Below the pieces are notes generated by a model that saw only the letters and a list, made by a program, of their open reading frames with translations, was not told where the DNA came from and did no database searches. Below, piece by piece: positions 8,326 to 17,419 of a DNA stretch of 64,000 nt. The position numbers were made by a program, and so were the translations under genes. Position 1 is the first letter of the stretch. Each line of letters opens with the position of its first letter. The DNA comes from Candidatus Gastranaerophilales bacterium. Lineage in GTDB: Bacteria > Cyanobacteriota > Vampirovibrionia > Gastranaerophilales > Gastranaerophilaceae. The stretch is from positions 1-64,000 of the forward strand of contig CALUWD010000005.1 of NCBI GenBank assembly GCA_944324385.1, read 5' to 3'.

Positions 8326-9656
8326 AAATTTTTATAATACTTATTATTTTTCTTATTTTGCCTGCTTTTGCAAAAAGTGAGCAAGCACTTGATTTTAATA
8401 AAAGAATATCCTACATTAACCTTAATTTTTGGCGAAAATTTAATGATGAGTATTTAATTTACTACATTTTAGAGGCAACAAAAAACAACCATAAAGCAAA
8501 AAGCGCACTATACAAAAGCGAGCAATTCAGGCAAAATATAAAGCTTAGCTTTGCAAATCAACTACCATCGCTAAGTGTTGCGGCAAATTATTTAGGTTTA
8601 AAAGTTCCAATGCTTGATAATTTTGCAGTAAAGAAAAATGGTTTTATTTTGCCTTTTGAATTTAACTATGAGGCTGATTTACTGCTTAAAAACAGGGATA
8701 AAACAAAATCTCAAAAAAAGCTCTACAATGCTCAGTTGTACGATGAAAAAACGATTTATATAATGCTTGCAGCAGATGTTGCAACGACTTATATAAATAT
8801 TTTAAAATTCGATAAAACGCTTGAGCTGCAAGAAAAAATTGTCCAAAACAAAGAGGAGATTTTAAAAAGAGTAGCTAAAAAATACAAATGCGGGACTATT
8901 TCAAAAACTGAATTAAACGAGGCAAAAAAAGACCTTGCAAGTGAAAATCAAGAGCTTGAAAATATAAAAAAACAAAGAACACTGCTTTTAGATAACCTTG
9001 CTTTACTTTGCGCTAAAAGTGCTTATAATATTGATGAGTTTAAAAGGGGTGATTTTGATAATTTTGCACAAAATTTAGTTATACCTGATGAAATTTCATC
9101 AGATTTAGTTTTTAATCGTCCTGATGTTTTGGCTGCTCTTGAGAAATTAAAAAGTGCAAAAATAGATATTCTCATTGCAAAAAAAGATTTTTTCCCAACC
9201 TTTAATATTCGAGGCATCTACGCTTTTAACACCTTTGGTCCTGGAAATTTTTTCTCTTGGGACGCAACTTTAGCAACGCTTGTGGCCGGTGCTACTCAGG
9301 GAATTTTTGAAGGTGGCAGAAAAGTTGCAAATTTAAAATTTCAAAAAGCTTATTATAACGAGCTTTTTGAGAATTTTTTGCACAGTGATTTAAATGCAAT
9401 TAAAGAGGTAAATGACGCCCTGTATCAGGCAAAATACGATTTAAAAATATTAAATGAAGCAACAGAAAAGTATGCAGTTCAAAAAAGTAATTTTGAGCTT
9501 GAAAAATCGCGTTATAAAAACGGAGTGAGTAATTTTATTTCTTTGTTAAATGAAAGTTCTCAAGCACTTTTAGAGGGGCAAAATTATATAGAGAAAAAAA
9601 CGCAAAAGTTTTTAGATATGGTTTCCCTCTATAAATCTGTAGGGGGTGCGCTGTGA
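8307..9656 (+). CDS. TolC/OprM-type outer membrane efflux protein
   Basis: Outer-membrane channel, about 449 residues, with an N-terminal signal (MVRKIFIILIIFLILPAFAKS). It has the long alternating coiled-coil and barrel-strand pattern of the NodT/OprM family. FNRPDVLAALEKLKSAKIDILIAKKDFFPTFNIRG is the conserved RPD...A...FFP block, and TQGIFEGGRKVANLKFQKA matches the second-repeat counterpart. It opens an exporter operon and overlaps the next gene by four bases (GTGA). The start is uncertain: in-frame ATGs lie at 8283, 8307 and 8316, all within a strong inverted repeat. I use 8307 as a compromise; 8316 has GGA too close and 8283 has no visible ribosome site. Confidence 0.85.
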   Translation: MRIMVRKIFIILIIFLILPAFAKSEQALDFNKRISYINLNFWRKFNDEYLIYYILEATKNNHKAKSALYKSEQFRQNIKLSFANQLPSLSVAANYLGLKVPMLDNFAVKKNGFILPFEFNYEADLLLKNRDKTKSQKKLYNAQLYDEKTIYIMLAADVATTYINILKFDKTLELQEKIVQNKEEILKRVAKKYKCGTISKTELNEAKKDLASENQELENIKKQRTLLLDNLALLCAKSAYNIDEFKRGDFDNFAQNLVIPDEISSDLVFNRPDVLAALEKLKSAKIDILIAKKDFFPTFNIRGIYAFNTFGPGNFFSWDATLATLVAGATQGIFEGGRKVANLKFQKAYYNELFENFLHSDLNAIKEVNDALYQAKYDLKILNEATEKYAVQKSNFELEKSRYKNGVSNFISLLNESSQALLEGQNYIEKKTQKFLDMVSLYKSVGGAL

Positions 9657-10522
9657 AACATAAAAAAATATTAATTACATTAATAGTTATTGTTTTAATT
9701 TTTTTGATTGTTTTTATTTATTTAAAATTAAACAAGAAAAACCCTAATATTTTAACTTTGTATGGAAATATTGAAATACGTCAGGTTGACTTGGGTTTTA
9801 GGGTCGAAGGGCGCGTTAAAAAACTTTTAAAAGAAGAAGGGGATGAAGTTAAAAAAGGCGAATTGCTTGCAATTTTAGATGATGTTACCTACAGGGCAAA
9901 ATATGAAAAATCCTTGCATGATATAAATTTATACAAAGCGCAAAGTGAAAATGCTGATTTAATTTATAAAAGAAACATTGAACTTTGCGCAGATGGCACA
10001 ACCTCTAAGCAGGATTGTGACGGTTTTATAAGGAATAAAAAGGCGTCATACGCTAAGGTAGAATCAGAAAAAAAGCAAAATAGAATTTATAAAGATGATT
10101 GGGACAATACAAAAATTTACTCTCCAAATGATGGAATTGTAACAACCAGAATAGTTGAAGAAGGGGCTGTTGTAAATATTTCGACACCTGTTTATACAAT
10201 TTCATTAAATAAGCCTGTTTGGATTAGGACATATGTCAGCGAAAGAGATTTAGGAAACATAAAATACAATATGAAAGCTCAGGTTTTAACTGACACAATT
10301 GACCCAAAAACAGGTAAAAAACGAGAATATCAGGGCAGAATAGGTTATATTTCACCTGTTGCGGAATTTACCCCGAAAACTGTGCAAACACAGGAGCTGA
10401 GGACAGATTTAGTTTATCGTATTAGGGTTTATGTTGATGAAGGTGATAAATTTTTAAGACAAGGTATGCCAACAACTATAAAAATAAATTTAAGGCAGGA
10501 TAACAATGACAGTGGCAATTGA
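9653..10522 (+). CDS. HlyD/YbhG-type periplasmic membrane fusion protein
   Basis: Adaptor of a tripartite exporter, 289 residues. One N-terminal membrane helix (residues 6-25) is followed by a biotinyl-lipoyl-like half-motif (VDLGFRVEGRVKKLLKEEGDEVKKGELLAILDD), an alpha-hairpin about residues 80-135, then IYSPNDGIVTTRIVEEGAVV, the second lipoyl half. The hairpin is short, as in YbhG rather than EmrA. It starts with GTG inside the stop of the preceding gene and overlaps the ATPase gene by 17 bases, so translation is probably coupled. It should bridge the inner-membrane ABC transporter and the TolC-like channel. The transported substrate is unknown. Confidence 0.9.
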   Translation: MKHKKILITLIVIVLIFLIVFIYLKLNKKNPNILTLYGNIEIRQVDLGFRVEGRVKKLLKEEGDEVKKGELLAILDDVTYRAKYEKSLHDINLYKAQSENADLIYKRNIELCADGTTSKQDCDGFIRNKKASYAKVESEKKQNRIYKDDWDNTKIYSPNDGIVTTRIVEEGAVVNISTPVYTISLNKPVWIRTYVSERDLGNIKYNMKAQVLTDTIDPKTGKKREYQGRIGYISPVAEFTPKTVQTQELRTDLVYRIRVYVDEGDKFLRQGMPTTIKINLRQDNNDSGN

Positions 10523-12017
10523 AATTGAAAATTTGACATATAAATTTAAAAACAGTGAAACTTTAGCGCTAAAAAATATTTGCGCCAAAATTCAAAAGGG
10601 CTGTATAACAGGTGTAATGGGTGCTGACAGCGCAGGTAAGACAACACTTTTAAGGAGTCTTATAGGGCTTTTAAGTCCAAAAGGCGGAACTGTTAAGACT
10701 TTTAACCTTAATCCATATGAACAACAGGAAGAAATTAATAAAATTCTTGGCTATATGCCTCAGAAATTTGGACTTTATGAGGACTTGAGCGTAGAAGAAA
10801 ATCTTGAACTGTATGCACAACTAAAGGAGTTGCCGGAAGAAAACAGGGAACAAACTTTTGAAAAACTCTATCGTTTTACCAATCTTGACCCCTTTAAAAA
10901 AAGGCTTGCAGGTAAACTTTCAGGCGGTATGAAACAAAAGCTGGGCCTTGCCTGTGCGCTTTTAGGCAAGCCTGATTTACTTGTGCTTGATGAACCATCA
11001 GTCGGGGTAGACCCTATTTCAAGGAAAGAGCTTATGCTTATGGTGCGCGAGCTTTCATCAGGTGATATGACAACAATATGGTCAACTGCATATATGGATG
11101 AGGCTCAAAGTTTTGATTTTTGCATTGTTTTAAATGGCGGCGAAATTATATATAACGGTGTACCCTCAGAACTTGGCAGTGATACTGAAACTTTTGAAAA
11201 TCGCGTTATTGAGCTTATGGGAGGCTACATAGAAAAAGAATCCCTAATTGCAAATGATTTTGAGCTTAAGGAAACAAATGTTGGTTGTCCTGTAAGCGCT
11301 GTTGGGCTTGAGAAAAAATACGGCGATTTTTATGCTGTAAAAAATAACACTTTTTGTATTCAAAAGGGTGAAATATTTGGGCTACTAGGTCCAAATGGCG
11401 CAGGAAAATCCACCTCTTTTAAAATGATGTGCGGACTTATAACCCCGAGTGCAGGCAAGGCAGAGATTATGGGTGTTGATATAGTAAAAAACCCATCTAA
11501 AGCTCGCTCATTTATTGGTTATATGGCACAAAAGTTTTCTCTTTACGGTAATTTAGATGTTTTGGGAAATCTTGACTTTTTTGCAAGTATATACGGACTT
11601 TCAGGCAAGAGAAAAGAAAAAGAAATAAAAAAAGTTATTGAAGCTTTTGAACTCGAGCCTTTTTTAAAGCAAGACACAAAGGAATTGCCGCTTGGCTTTA
11701 AGCAGAGATTAGCTCTAGCGTGCGCTATTATGCACAAACCGCCTGTTTTATTTTTGGATGAACCAACTTCTGGCGTTGACCCTATTGCAAGAAAAGAATT
11801 TTGGTCACATATAAAGGGTCTTTCAAAAAAAGGTGTCACAACAATGGTGACTACGCATTTTATGGATGAGGCGCGCTACTGTGACAGAATTAGCCTGTTT
11901 TATAACGGCGAAACAATTGCCATAGGGACTGTTGAGGAGCTAATAAAAAGTGCACAGGTAAATACTATGGAGGAGGCTTTTTGTGTTTTAATTGAAAGGT
12001 CTAAAATGAATGAGTAG
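10506..12017 (+). CDS. Fused double ABC-transporter ATPase (YbhF-like)
   Basis: 503 residues with two nucleotide-binding domains in one chain. NBD1 has P-loop GADSAGKTT (39-47), signature LSGGMKQK (138-145) and Walker B LLVLDEP (158-164), but its switch-histidine position reads STAYMDEA, without His. NBD2 has P-loop GPNGAGKST (295-303), degenerate signature LPLGFKQR (394-401), Walker B VLFLDEP and an intact TTHFMDEA. In a head-to-tail pair this gives one canonical ATP site (NBD2 Walker with NBD1 signature) and one degenerate site. It powers the two ABC-2 permeases that follow. It overlaps its neighbours by 17 and 8 bases. YbhF of E. coli is the nearest model, from memory of the family. Confidence 0.92.
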   Translation: MTVAIEIENLTYKFKNSETLALKNICAKIQKGCITGVMGADSAGKTTLLRSLIGLLSPKGGTVKTFNLNPYEQQEEINKILGYMPQKFGLYEDLSVEENLELYAQLKELPEENREQTFEKLYRFTNLDPFKKRLAGKLSGGMKQKLGLACALLGKPDLLVLDEPSVGVDPISRKELMLMVRELSSGDMTTIWSTAYMDEAQSFDFCIVLNGGEIIYNGVPSELGSDTETFENRVIELMGGYIEKESLIANDFELKETNVGCPVSAVGLEKKYGDFYAVKNNTFCIQKGEIFGLLGPNGAGKSTSFKMMCGLITPSAGKAEIMGVDIVKNPSKARSFIGYMAQKFSLYGNLDVLGNLDFFASIYGLSGKRKEKEIKKVIEAFELEPFLKQDTKELPLGFKQRLALACAIMHKPPVLFLDEPTSGVDPIARKEFWSHIKGLSKKGVTTMVTTHFMDEARYCDRISLFYNGETIAIGTVEELIKSAQVNTMEEAFCVLIERSKMNE

Positions 12018-13116
12018 ACTTTTTGCGCTAATTAAAAAGGAATTTTTTCAAATTACAAGAGATCCCTCAAGCGTAATGATAGCTTTTATTATGCCTCTTA
12101 TGCTGTTGATAATTTATATGTATGGAGTAAATCTTGACACATCAAGAGTAAAACTGGGGTTAAAATTTGAGGATACAAGCCCTGAACTTTCTACACTTAT
12201 GGAGTCTTTTAGTAAAAGTAAATTTGTAAGGGCAAGAATTTATCAAGACAGAAAGCTGATGTATAAAGATTTAATAAGCGGTAAGATTAATGGTTTTGTA
12301 ATTATACCAAATGATTTTTTAAAAAATATCCAAAGAAAAAGAACTACTGATGTGCAAATTGTGACAGATGGTTCTGAGGTTAATCTTTCTAATTATGTAA
12401 AAAGTTACCCTATGAGCATTATTAGTCAGTGGGCAAGCGAGAGCTCTTATAAGTATAATTTTCAAAAACCAATTTTGCAGGCGCAAATTCGTTATTGGTA
12501 CAATCAGGATATCAACAGTCACCACTTTATTCTCCCCGGTTCACTGGCTATTACCATGACTTTAATTGGAATGCTCTTAACTACTCTTGTTTTGGCTCGC
12601 GAGTGGGAAAGGGGAACCATGGAGGCGCTTTTGTCTACCCATGTTAGAAAGTTAGATATATTTTTGAGCAAATATATTCCTTATTTTGTGCTTGGTATGC
12701 TCTCTATGCTTTTTAATGTTTTTGTGTGCGTTAAAATTTTTAAAATCCCTTTTTATGGCAGTTATATTGTGCTTTTTGGGGTGTGCGCATTGTTTTTATT
12801 TTCTGCTTTAGGGATAGGGCTTTTAATATCCTCAAATTTTAAAGACCAATTTTTAGCAAGTCAAACTGCTTTATCTATTGGCTTTTTACCTGCGCTAATG
12901 CTCTCAGGGCTTACTTTTCCAATAAATTCAATGCCTGAGATTTTGCAAAATATAACTAAAATAATCCCCACAAGATATTTTGTAGCTTTTATACAAAGTG
13001 AATTTCTTGCAGGCACTGTTTGGGAAATAGTGCTTATAAATTCTGTATTTTTAGTGGTTTTGGGAACGCTTACGGCAATATTTGTTTATAAAAATATAAA
13101 AACAAGGGTAGATTGA
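12010..13116 (+). CDS. ABC-2 type permease (YbhS-like)
   Basis: Inner-membrane permease, 368 residues. One N-terminal helix (about 24-41, MIAFIMPLMLLIIYMYGV) is followed by a roughly 140-residue periplasmic domain and then five helices from about residue 175. LAREWERGTMEALLSTHVRKLDIFLSKY is the conserved amphipathic ABC-2 motif that contacts the ATPase. The layout matches ABC2_membrane_3. It overlaps the ATPase gene by eight bases and the second permease gene by one base (TGATG). With the next gene it should form a heterodimeric channel. Confidence 0.92.
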   Translation: MSRLFALIKKEFFQITRDPSSVMIAFIMPLMLLIIYMYGVNLDTSRVKLGLKFEDTSPELSTLMESFSKSKFVRARIYQDRKLMYKDLISGKINGFVIIPNDFLKNIQRKRTTDVQIVTDGSEVNLSNYVKSYPMSIISQWASESSYKYNFQKPILQAQIRYWYNQDINSHHFILPGSLAITMTLIGMLLTTLVLAREWERGTMEALLSTHVRKLDIFLSKYIPYFVLGMLSMLFNVFVCVKIFKIPFYGSYIVLFGVCALFLFSALGIGLLISSNFKDQFLASQTALSIGFLPALMLSGLTFPINSMPEILQNITKIIPTRYFVAFIQSEFLAGTVWEIVLINSVFLVVLGTLTAIFVYKNIKTRVD

Positions 13117-14216
13117 TGTTAAAAAGAATTATTGCGCTTGTGAAAAAAGAATTTATAATAATTTGGCGCGACCCAAAAAGTCGCATGCTTATTGTAATTC
13201 CGCCATTAATGCAACTTTTTATTTTTGCTTATGCAATGACAATGGAGGTTAGAAATATTGATGTTGCTGTATTAGACAGGGCAAATACCCTTGAATCAAG
13301 GGAACTTATCTCAAGGTTTGAAAATTCAAGGTGGTTTAGGAAATTTGTATTTGTAAAAAATGAAAATGAATTAAGAAAACAAATTGAAACGCAAAAGTCA
13401 CATATGGCGCTTGAGATAAGTAATGACTTTTCTGTAAAAATTAAAAATGGCAAGGGTGCTGATGTTCAGGTTATAACTGATGGCAGGCAGACAAATACTG
13501 CTGCAATAGCAGGCTCTTATGCAAGTGAAATTATAAATAACTATTCTCAAGAGTTATCAAAAACAAACGCGTCAGAGCTGAATTTTCAAACAAGGAGCTG
13601 GTATAATGAAAATCTTGAGTATATTTACTACACTTTAGCCTCGCTTGTTGTGCTGCTTGCAATGGTAATAACTCTTTTATTGACTTCGCTTTCTATTGCG
13701 CGTGAAAGGGAGCTTGGAACTTTTGACCAGCTTATAGTTTCACCTTGTACACCTTTTGAAATACTGACAGGTAAAACAATTGCGCCAATGGGTATTGCGC
13801 TTAGTTTGAGTATTTTTATGGCGCTTATTGCTGTTATTCATTTTAAAATGCCATTTAGGGGTTCAATTATTTTGTATTTAATAAGCACAGTGGTTGCAAT
13901 TTTATCTATAACAGGTGTTGGGCTTTTTGTTTCAGCTCTTTCAAAGACTCAGCAGCAGGCAATTTTAGGCGCATTTACCTTTCAAACCCCAGCCTCGCTG
14001 CTCTCGGGTTTTATCTCTCCGATTGAGGATATGCCTAAATTTTTTCAGTATTTAACTTATCTTGATCCGTTGAGGTTTTATATGGTTATAGGTAAGGGCA
14101 TATTCTTTAAAAATATGCCCTTACATGATGTTTTAATAAATATTATACCGCTTTGTATTATTGCGCTTGTGACACTAAGCGCTGCAATGTGGCTGTTTAA
14201 CAAGCAATTGGATTGA
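13116..14216 (+). CDS. ABC-2 type permease (YbhR-like)
   Basis: Second permease, 366 residues, with the same topology as the preceding one: N-terminal helix at about 22-40, a periplasmic domain, then five helices starting near 170. IARERELGTFDQLIVSPCTPFEILTGKTIAP is the coupling-helix motif. ATG 13116 overlaps the previous stop (TGATG); the in-frame TTG one codon earlier is less likely. The two permeases share only general similarity, so the transporter is a heterodimer. This ends the efflux operon; no obvious T-tailed hairpin follows. YbhFSR-type systems export cations, lipophilic dyes or antibiotics in known cases, but the substrate here is not inferable. Confidence 0.92.
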   Translation: MLKRIIALVKKEFIIIWRDPKSRMLIVIPPLMQLFIFAYAMTMEVRNIDVAVLDRANTLESRELISRFENSRWFRKFVFVKNENELRKQIETQKSHMALEISNDFSVKIKNGKGADVQVITDGRQTNTAAIAGSYASEIINNYSQELSKTNASELNFQTRSWYNENLEYIYYTLASLVVLLAMVITLLLTSLSIARERELGTFDQLIVSPCTPFEILTGKTIAPMGIALSLSIFMALIAVIHFKMPFRGSIILYLISTVVAILSITGVGLFVSALSKTQQQAILGAFTFQTPASLLSGFISPIEDMPKFFQYLTYLDPLRFYMVIGKGIFFKNMPLHDVLINIIPLCIIALVTLSAAMWLFNKQLD

Positions 14217-14269
14217 CATATGTAAATTATTAATGTAATATTTTAAAGGGATTGAGTAAGGATGTGAAT

Positions 14270-14953
14270 ATGAAAAAAATAATTATTTTACTTGCTATGT
14301 TTTTTATAGCAATACCATCGCAAGCACTTACCATTGATTATACAAAAGATGGTAGCGCACAAGCTTTGGTTAGTAAAATCGGGTTTAATATTTTGAATGC
14401 AAACAGAATACCTCAAAGAATGGTTTTTTATGTAAAGCCTGATAAGAAAGTCGTAAATGCTGTTACCTATTTTAGGGATAGGCAAATCGTTGTATATGGT
14501 GGCTTATTGACATATTCTGACAACGAAGATGAATTGGCGGCGGTGATAGCACATGAAATATCGCATGCAATAGATTCTTATGACGGTGTGTTAAGGGGAT
14601 TTTTCTCGCCTGTTACTTATTCTCTAAAACCAAAAAAATACGAATATAAGGCAGATAAAAGAGCCGTAGATTTTGTTGTTAAGGCAGGGTATAACCCACT
14701 TGCTTTTATTACAATAATGAACAAAATTGATTCTCAACCACGTTATGAATTATTTAGTACACACCCGCTTTGCTCTAGAAGGCTTGCTGCAGTTTATGAG
14801 TATATCTATACAAAATACCCACAATATCTTGTGCAAAATGAATATAAAGACAATATTTATTACCAGAATTTTTTACTTACATCCAGGGAAAATAGGTTAA
14901 AATTACAAGAAAAAGTTAAAAATAATTCCAAAAAAAGAATTAAATATTTGTAG
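14270..14953 (+). CDS. Secreted M48-family metalloprotease
   Basis: Zinc protease, 227 residues from ATG 14270, chosen because AAGGATG lies eight bases upstream. A signal peptide (MKKIIILLAMFFIAIPSQA) sends it to the periplasm or membrane. VIAHEISHAID carries the zinc histidines His95 and His99 with catalytic Glu96, and YEYKADKRAVDF supplies the third ligand Glu125 in the ExxAD motif. It is shorter than BepA/LoiP-type proteins and has no TPR region, so it is a minimal M48C-like peptidase. It is followed nine bases later by a secreted repeat protein, probably in the same operon. An outer-membrane quality-control role is an inference by analogy. Confidence 0.85.
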   Translation: MKKIIILLAMFFIAIPSQALTIDYTKDGSAQALVSKIGFNILNANRIPQRMVFYVKPDKKVVNAVTYFRDRQIVVYGGLLTYSDNEDELAAVIAHEISHAIDSYDGVLRGFFSPVTYSLKPKKYEYKADKRAVDFVVKAGYNPLAFITIMNKIDSQPRYELFSTHPLCSRRLAAVYEYIYTKYPQYLVQNEYKDNIYYQNFLLTSRENRLKLQEKVKNNSKKRIKYL

Positions 14954-14962
14954 AAAGTTATT

Positions 14963-15655
14963 ATGAAAAGATTTTTTTCTTTAATTTTATGTTTGTGTTT
15001 TTGCTTGGATTGTACCATTGTATTTGCACAGCCTATAGTTGATGAGTTTGCAAATTCGTCATTAGATAAAAATTTACGTGTTATTTACAGTAAAGCAAGT
15101 CCTATATATGATGATTTGGTGTTAAACACACTAAATCCCAATTTAAGGGTTAAAGAACAAAAGGTAGCCCCAATAGTTGACGATTTTGCATTATCAACTC
15201 TTAGTCCTGATTTAAAAATTGAAAGAAGTAATTTAAATAAGTATGATTTTGAAAATATAGAAAGAATGGTTGTAAAAATTTCTCCTGTAAATTATGTTAC
15301 AACAAGGAGAAAATTATACGAAGGACAGCCTATTGATTTTATAGTTAAAGAAGACATATATTTTGGCGATGTCAAAATTTCAAAAGGAACTCCTGTAAAG
15401 GCAAGGGTTGAAACAATTTCTAAAAATGAAGCCTACGGAGTTCCTGCTGATTTAATTATAGACAATTTTGTTGTTAATAATATTCCACTTGAGGGGCAAA
15501 TTAAAATTGTTGGTGCAAATCGTGCGCTATGGGTCTATCCTATAGGTTGGGTTTTGATGCCGTTTTGTTTTGCTGGTTTGCTTGTTTTTCCAATAAGAGG
15601 TGGGCATGCAAAACTTAGACCCTCAAATACTTTTGAAGTTTATTTTGAAAAATAA
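14963..15655 (+). CDS. Secreted/membrane protein with three short tandem repeats
   Basis: Unknown family, 230 residues. A signal peptide (MKRFFSLILCLCFCLDCTIVFAQ) is followed at once by three diverged repeats of about 22-24 residues built on P-I-V-D-[ED]-[FL]-x-x-x-[ST]-L-x-x-[ND]-L-[RK]-[VI] (residues about 24-92). A middle domain (about 100-180) is probably beta-rich. Residues about 188-207 (WVYPIGWVLMPFCFAGLLVF) are a membrane or insertion segment, ending NTFEVYFEK. It directly follows the M48 peptidase gene and could be its partner or substrate. ATG 14963 is the only reasonable start. Confidence 0.65.
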   Translation: MKRFFSLILCLCFCLDCTIVFAQPIVDEFANSSLDKNLRVIYSKASPIYDDLVLNTLNPNLRVKEQKVAPIVDDFALSTLSPDLKIERSNLNKYDFENIERMVVKISPVNYVTTRRKLYEGQPIDFIVKEDIYFGDVKISKGTPVKARVETISKNEAYGVPADLIIDNFVVNNIPLEGQIKIVGANRALWVYPIGWVLMPFCFAGLLVFPIRGGHAKLRPSNTFEVYFEK

Positions 15656-15669
15656 GCGCATTAAAATAT

Positions 15670-15954
15670 CTAAATTCTATTGTGCCAAACGCCGCCATCT
15701 CTGTCTATTATAGCGTCGTAGAATGACCAAAATCTAAAAATACCGGTTAGACCTAAAAGTGCGTGTGTCACAACTTTATCTTCATGTTGGTCATTTACAA
15801 TTTGACCCAACCCTGGCCAAATTAAAAGTGATAGTAAGCTTGCGCCAACCGATCTTGCGCTGACATGGCCATCAACACCATGGGTTCCTGCAAAACAAGG
15901 GGTAGCAAGTGTTAACATGTAAAAAAGCATTAAAATTGATAAAATCTTTTTCAT
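15670..15954 (-). CDS. Small secreted/membrane protein with PGLGQ motif
   Basis: 94 residues. A signal peptide (MKKILSILMLFYMLTLATPCFA) precedes a His/Asp-rich stretch and two hydrophobic segments: SLLSLLIWPGLGQIVND and THALLGLTGIFRFWSFYDAI. The PGLGQ turn followed by a second helix ending in an acidic residue resembles TM2-like or DUF5683-type small membrane proteins, though I cannot assign it. I start at 15954 because GGAGG lies eight bases upstream; a longer frame from 15972 would put that ribosome site inside the gene. It follows the isochorismatase-fold gene on the same strand. Confidence 0.6.
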   Translation of the reverse strand: MKKILSILMLFYMLTLATPCFAGTHGVDGHVSARSVGASLLSLLIWPGLGQIVNDQHEDKVVTHALLGLTGIFRFWSFYDAIIDRDGGVWHNRI

Positions 15955-15976
15955 AAATAATCCTCCAGACATTTCT

Positions 15977-16525
15977 CTACTTTATAAGTGCTTGTACCTC
16001 TTTAAAATACGGACATTTTGCCCCTTTTAACCATCCAAAAAGAACAATTTCAAGAGAGCAAATTTTTGCCCCGTTTTGTCTTAAAAGTTCCATTGCGCAT
16101 TTAAATTCAGATTTTTTTCTTGAAGCGCAAACGTCTTTTACAACATACACTTCAAAACCTTCTTTAATAAGTGCCACAGCAGTTTGCAAAACACAAATGT
16201 GAGATTCTATACCGCAAATAACTATTTGTTTTTTGTTGTGACTTTTTATTGTGCTTAAAAATCCATCTTCTAAAAGTGCATTAAAAGCAGTTTTTTCAAC
16301 AGGCATGTATTTTTCACCAAGTGTATCTCTTATACCTTGTATAGTCTGCCCTAGACCTTTTGGATACTGTTCGGTTACAATTGTGTCAATTCCTAAGACC
16401 TTTGCAGCTGCAACAAGTTTTTGAGAGTTTTCGACCATCTGAGCGCAAACGTCATCGTCAAGCATTGTTGTAAGTCTGTCTTGAATATCAATAACCAAAA
16501 CGAGCGAATCTAAAGTATTTAACAT
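15977..16525 (-). CDS. Isochorismatase-fold cysteine hydrolase
   Basis: Cytosolic hydrolase of 182 residues in the YcaC/isochorismatase family. The catalytic triad is visible: Asp13 in LVIDIQDRL, Lys78 in MPVEKTAF and Cys111 in GIESHICVLQTA, next to the cis-peptide turn. Members cleave amide, imide or vinyl-ether bonds, including nicotinamide and ureidoacrylate; the YcaC-like short form here has no known substrate. The start at 16525 has a GAGGTG ribosome site. It sits in a same-strand series with the small secreted protein downstream and the kinase-like gene upstream, but the gap of 60 bases to the latter suggests its own promoter. Confidence 0.85.
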   Translation of the reverse strand: MLNTLDSLVLVIDIQDRLTTMLDDDVCAQMVENSQKLVAAAKVLGIDTIVTEQYPKGLGQTIQGIRDTLGEKYMPVEKTAFNALLEDGFLSTIKSHNKKQIVICGIESHICVLQTAVALIKEGFEVYVVKDVCASRKKSEFKCAMELLRQNGAKICSLEIVLFGWLKGAKCPYFKEVQALIK

Positions 16526-16588
16526 TTTTGCACCTCACTTAATGATTATATTTAGTATATCAAAAAATTTGATTTACATAAAGTGATT

Positions 16589-17341
16589 TTAGTAAGGTAG
16601 CATAAAGCCAAGAGTGCTGTTGCCATTTTGCGAGCTTGCAAGCATAAAACCGCAGTGAGCGCTTATTATTCTTTGCGCTAAATGCAGTCTTATTGCAGAA
16701 CCAATTTTATTAAATTTTGCTGCACCTTGCGGTGATTTATCAAAAATCTTGCTTAAAATATCCGGCGGAATGTCTTTTGTGTTTATATTTACACTAAAAA
16801 CAAGGCTTTCTTTTGCTCTTTCAATTAAAACATTTATTTGCGTATTTTCATAAGCACGAGAAATGCACTCGGTTAAAATATTTACAATGGCATGTTTTAT
16901 TTTTCCCCTGTCTGCGTTAATTGTAATTTTTTTTGTCAGGCATTTTAGTGAAATATTTTGCCCTTTTGCACTTGCAAAACAACTGTTTTCAATGCAGCAT
17001 TCTTTTGCAAGTGTATAAAAATCAAAGCTGTCATTTAAAAGTAATGCCTGCTGATTTTCAAATTTATACGCGCAAAGTGCGTTTTTAATCATATTGTACA
17101 TATACTTGCAAGATTCAAGAGTCTGAGAGAGTATTTCTTTTTGTTCTTCGTTAAAATTCCCAAAAGCTCCGCTTAAAAGTAGCTCAAGCGAGCGAATTTG
17201 TGCTATTGTGGGCGTTTTTATGTCATGGGTTAATAACGATGTAAAAACTTCCCTGTATGCTCTAATGGTTTCTTCTTTTTCTGAAAAAGCGTTTTTTCTT
17301 GCAAGCGCAGAATTTTCAAGATAAGGAATAACCTTTTTCAT
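16589..17341 (-). CDS. Orphan histidine-kinase-like protein with degenerate ATPase domain
   Basis: 250 residues, no membrane segment or sensor domain. Residues about 30-95 resemble a HisKA dimerisation domain with the phospho-acceptor box LLTHDIKTP (His39). The C-terminal region follows HATPase_c order, but the N-box reads HAIVNILTECISRAYENT with no canonical Asn, and the glycine-rich boxes are weak (IPPDILSKIFDKS; IGSAIRLHLAQRI instead of GLGLGL). It may bind but not hydrolyse ATP, act as a dimerisation partner, or be decaying. GAGGTAATT precedes the ATG. It lies 78 bases downstream of the muramidase gene on the same strand. No response regulator is adjacent. Confidence 0.65.
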   Translation of the reverse strand: MKKVIPYLENSALARKNAFSEKEETIRAYREVFTSLLTHDIKTPTIAQIRSLELLLSGAFGNFNEEQKEILSQTLESCKYMYNMIKNALCAYKFENQQALLLNDSFDFYTLAKECCIENSCFASAKGQNISLKCLTKKITINADRGKIKHAIVNILTECISRAYENTQINVLIERAKESLVFSVNINTKDIPPDILSKIFDKSPQGAAKFNKIGSAIRLHLAQRIISAHCGFMLASSQNGNSTLGFMLPY

Positions 17342-17419
17342 AATTACCTCACATTAATCAGATTGCAAGATAAGAATAATATTAAAAAAGGTGAATATAA
17401 ATTGCCTAAGTGGGGAATT

